From contig JBHLQK010000020.1 in assembly GCA_048884925.1 (NCBI GenBank), positions 1 to 23,154 on the forward strand: a DNA stretch of 23,154 nt, given 5' to 3'. The stretch is from SMTZ1-83 sp048884925. Its GTDB lineage: Archaea > Asgardarchaeota > Thorarchaeia > Thorarchaeales > Thorarchaeaceae. The position numbers and the translations under genes are program-made. Every line of letters begins with the position of its first letter. Position 1 is the first letter of the stretch. A model generated the notes under the pieces. The model was not told the origin of the DNA, did no database searches, and worked only from the letters and a program-made list of their open reading frames with translations. Positions 20,847-23,154 of the stretch are shown piece after piece.

Positions 20847-22442
20847 ATGACAAAGACTACTTTTACTTTCAATGAGTTGAAGAGGACCAACCATCGCGAA
20901 ATCAAGCAAATGCAAGATCAGAAATTTCGAGCATTCATCCGATATCAGATATGGCCTAACCACCCCTACTACAGACGGCTATTCAAAGAGAATCACATAG
21001 ATCCCTTCAATATCACCTGTATCGAGGACTGGGCTAGGTACAAAGTCCCTCTTGTTAGGAAGACTGACTATAAGGATCACCTTAGAGAATTCGTACTTAA
21101 TCCGTCTGAGGTGGATGGGGCGGAAAGAGACCCCGCTGAGATAATACGCAACCTGATGAATTACTCAAAGGAAGCAGGCAATAAAAAGCAATACAATTTC
21201 TTGCGTAATAATGGCGCACGTGTGAAGCTAAAGATTGGCGCTTCAGCTGCGATGGATCGTCTGAAGGCACGCCTGACCTATAACTACTCTCCACTTCAAT
21301 ATTGGCTGAGTTCCGGAAGAGCCTCAGGGTTGCCCTCTCCCGTATTTCTGACTAGATATGACAATGAGCTACTTGCAAGCAATAGCGCAAAATGCGGTCA
21401 GCTTGCCATCGACCCCTTTGTCGCTGAGGGATGGGAGGTTTCCAGTATGAACTTGTTCCCATATGCACCTCATCTAGGATGGCATGCAGTTGATGTTGGA
21501 CTTAAACAGATTAGCAAATTCTACAACGCCACAAGTGCAGGTGGAGCAATACCAAGTGAGAGGCTAGTTGAGCTAGCGAAGACTTTCAAATCCAATGCTT
21601 TTGCGGGAATGCCCAGTTATCTCAGAAACAGGTTCTTTCGGGCAATGAAGGAAGATGATGATTATGAAGCTCCTGAGAAGGTCGTTGTCTTATTGGCAGG
21701 AGAAAAAATCTATCCGCGCGTCGCAGAAGATATTACACAGACCCTCACAGAGAAGGGAGCAAAAGAAGTTAGAGTTGTAGGGGGCTATGCTTCATCAGAG
21801 AGTAAAGTTTCGTTTGCAGTGCAATGCGAATATAATGGGCCCTATCATAATCTGTCTCCGCTTATGATGTCATGGGAATTTGTCAGACTGAATGATGACG
21901 GAAGCTACGAGTTTGTGGGAGAAGATGAACCGGGTCACACACTGCTCTTTCATCTCGACAGCACTGGGACAGTCTTTGAGGGCTTTCTTTTGGGAGATGT
22001 GGCTTCGAAAAATGAACGTGGAAAATGCCCATGCTGTGGGATAGACGGGCCCTTCTTCTGGGATATTGGAAGGACAAATGATGCTCAGACTCAGATTGAA
22101 GTCATGGGTCTTGCAGAGAAGAAGATTAAGGGAGCAGCAGTCAATTTAACCGCACTGAGGTCAGATTTGCTTAGGCTGGCTGAGATTGAGGAGATGCAGA
22201 TAGAGGTTGCCAAGGAAGACATGAGTGATCCATACAGTATGGATGTTCTGAATCTCTATGTGGCTCCAAAGGGAGGCCCAGTAGGTAACTACGAATCCCT
22301 TATTCTTGAAATTCAAAGAATCACCAAAATCAGTACTGAAGTGAGCCCAAGTGTCTTCATTTTGTCGTTTGAGGAATTGCTTGAGAGAGCAGGTGGGATG
22401 AAGTTTATGGAGATAACCGATGCTCGTCCAAAGCCCGCATAG
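20847..22442 (+). CDS. PaaK-like adenylate-forming enzyme (phenylacetate-CoA ligase family), degenerate P-loop
   Basis: The N-terminus has the PaaK-type HPYYRRLFKENHIDPFNI followed by WARYKVPLVRKTDY. The core has the LAGEKIYP and GGYASSES blocks (A5-like Y-SSE), a GDVASKN segment, a CPCCG metal-like knuckle, and a C-terminal KFMEITDAR that matches the family's K-xxx-DxR end. Canonical enzymes activate a carboxylic acid with ATP and load CoA. Two departures are visible: the P-loop (usually SSGTTGKP-like) reads SSGRASGLPSP, without the Thr/Ser-Thr pair, and about 75 residues lie between the first domain and that loop. Substrate is unknown, and activity could be altered. ATG 20847 with GGAGG seven bases upstream gives 531 aa; this is preferred over GTG 20757. 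Confidence 0.8.
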   Translation: MTKTTFTFNELKRTNHREIKQMQDQKFRAFIRYQIWPNHPYYRRLFKENHIDPFNITCIEDWARYKVPLVRKTDYKDHLREFVLNPSEVDGAERDPAEIIRNLMNYSKEAGNKKQYNFLRNNGARVKLKIGASAAMDRLKARLTYNYSPLQYWLSSGRASGLPSPVFLTRYDNELLASNSAKCGQLAIDPFVAEGWEVSSMNLFPYAPHLGWHAVDVGLKQISKFYNATSAGGAIPSERLVELAKTFKSNAFAGMPSYLRNRFFRAMKEDDDYEAPEKVVVLLAGEKIYPRVAEDITQTLTEKGAKEVRVVGGYASSESKVSFAVQCEYNGPYHNLSPLMMSWEFVRLNDDGSYEFVGEDEPGHTLLFHLDSTGTVFEGFLLGDVASKNERGKCPCCGIDGPFFWDIGRTNDAQTQIEVMGLAEKKIKGAAVNLTALRSDLLRLAEIEEMQIEVAKEDMSDPYSMDVLNLYVAPKGGPVGNYESLILEIQRITKISTEVSPSVFILSFEELLERAGGMKFMEITDARPKPA

Positions 22443-22480
22443 TGGAAAGAAATGCAGGTCTTATCAGCCAGGTCCGGAGA

Positions 22481-22490
22481 TATTATAAGG
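22481..22490 (+). promoter_or_regulatory. TATA box for the terminal membrane-protein gene
   Basis: TATTATAAGG sits about 39 bases before the TTG start at 22524 and predicts a short leader that begins around 22511, just at AAGGTGG (22512-22518). Confidence 0.45.
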
Positions 22491-22523
22491 TGCAGAAAGT
22501 GCTTCGCCATAAAGGTGGGCTAA

Positions 22524-23154
22524 TTGGCAATCGAGGACGATCAGAGACCGACTTCTGTTGATGACCAATATGCAATTGGAGTGAGCACACAGGTTTCAAC
22601 AGTGTTAAGCCTGTTTGCTAAAAGAATCTCAGCTTACATTGGCATCATGATGGTGCCGGTGATTTATAGTTTCATATTCAGCACAATAATGTACCTTGTT
22701 TTCGGACCAGAATATCTGCCTTACATTGGATACCTAGGCTCAGAACCTGTTTCATTTATTTGGGGCACATTCTTGCTCCTTGATGGACCAATTCCTCCTG
22801 GCGACGTTGGTCCCTTTGTAGGCGTGGGCGGCGTCTTGATGTTGATCGGCTTTGTTCTAAATATACTTGTACTCGGTGCAGCTGTGAGCATTGCATTGAG
22901 GACTTATACTGGACAGGAATCCGGGATGGGTTCAGGGTTCGGCTCTGCGTTTGAGCGTTTCCCAACTCTCCTTGCAGTCATGCTGATTATTGGCTCCATA
23001 TATGCAATAATCATGATTCCAATTCAAGAATCACTACTCACGATTCTAGATGCGATGCGTGTCATGGACTTTGACGCGATAATGCAAGCATCAGGAATGC
23101 TTCTAGTGATGGCAATTGTGTATATCCTGGTTGTGGCCTTACTCTATCCGAATG
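22524..23154 (+). CDS. Multi-pass membrane protein, N-terminal part (3' end outside window)
   Basis: The frame from TTG 22524 stays open to the last base, encoding at least 210 aa. A stop codon lies immediately before the TTG, and AGGTG six bases upstream supports it as start. After a short polar N-terminus (IEDDQRPTSVDDQ) come at least four hydrophobic segments: about 35-62 (IGIMMVPVIYSFIFSTIMYLV), 105-130 (GVLMLIGFVLNILVLGAAVSI), 150-172 (LLAVMLIIGSIYAIIMIP) and 190 to the edge (LLVMAIVYILVVALLYP). The repeated pattern of a helix preceded by an amphipathic stretch (FERFPTLL) resembles archaeal membrane proteins distantly related to the GlpQ-associated membrane domain, but I cannot assign a family. 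Confidence 0.65.
   Translation, partial: MAIEDDQRPTSVDDQYAIGVSTQVSTVLSLFAKRISAYIGIMMVPVIYSFIFSTIMYLVFGPEYLPYIGYLGSEPVSFIWGTFLLLDGPIPPGDVGPFVGVGGVLMLIGFVLNILVLGAAVSIALRTYTGQESGMGSGFGSAFERFPTLLAVMLIIGSIYAIIMIPIQESLLTILDAMRVMDFDAIMQASGMLLVMAIVYILVVALLYPN

Noticed and set aside
1..23154. CRISPR, tRNA, rRNA, IS element or prophage
   Set aside because: No repeat arrays, cloverleaf candidates with CCA-like ends, transposase or phage genes were recognised on reading both strands; a tRNA scan was not possible here.

Overview
The window reads as part of an archaeal chromosome, most likely an Asgard archaeon of Thorarchaeia-like type. I infer this from PDCD5, a PAC2 proteasome-assembly chaperone, an RsmB/NSUN-type rRNA methyltransferase, a longin-like domain protein, an alpha-SNAP-like helical-repeat protein, TATA-type promoters, Shine-Dalgarno sites of the AGGAGG(TG) type, mid-range GC (judged by eye) and tight gene packing. 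Exact taxonomy cannot be fixed without phylogeny. No rRNA, tRNA, CRISPR array, insertion sequence or long repeat was seen, and no gene-free stretch exceeds 300 bases.

Bases 1-7614 form one co-directional metabolic operon: the C-terminal part of an FGGY sugar/polyol kinase (cut by the window edge), a complete GlpA-GlpB-GlpC anaerobic glycerol-3-phosphate dehydrogenase, a VAO-type FAD oxidase that resembles both GlcD and alkyl-DHAP synthase, and a second GlpC/GlcF/HdrD-like Fe-S protein. Genes overlap or are separated by a few bases. The layout suggests polyol phosphorylation and oxidation to a triose phosphate, plus a second flavin oxidation, each with its own Fe-S/CCG electron-transfer subunit. 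No membrane anchor is encoded beside them.

Bases 7639-9311 carry a radical SAM protein that resembles the MSMEG_0568 family, followed by a GNAT acetyltransferase. That pairing recalls the bacterial Nit1C cluster, but the nitrilase is absent here. A reverse-strand aldehyde dehydrogenase with a long N-terminal extension follows, divergent from the RNA methyltransferase across only 17 bases.

From about 12.4 kb onward, strands alternate and ends abut or overlap. This part holds informational and eukaryote-like genes: an alpha-SNAP-like TPR protein, PDCD5, a coiled-coil winged-helix protein, a TatD nuclease, PAC2, two small unknown proteins in an overlapping pair, a seven-helix membrane protein, a longin-winged-helix protein, a protein with an EMAP-II/CsaA-like tRNA-binding domain, a MazG-like protein with an altered metal motif, a stand-alone Lrp/AsnC RAM domain, a helical-repeat protein, a PaaK-like adenylate-forming enzyme and the start of a multi-pass membrane protein.

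The most unexpected signal is in translation starts. Two unrelated genes (PDCD5 at 13561 and the RAM-domain protein at 20142) have no ATG, GTG or TTG at the position where family conservation requires initiation. Each instead has a CTG placed 7-9 bases after a good Shine-Dalgarno sequence. Several other genes here appear to start with TTG or GTG.
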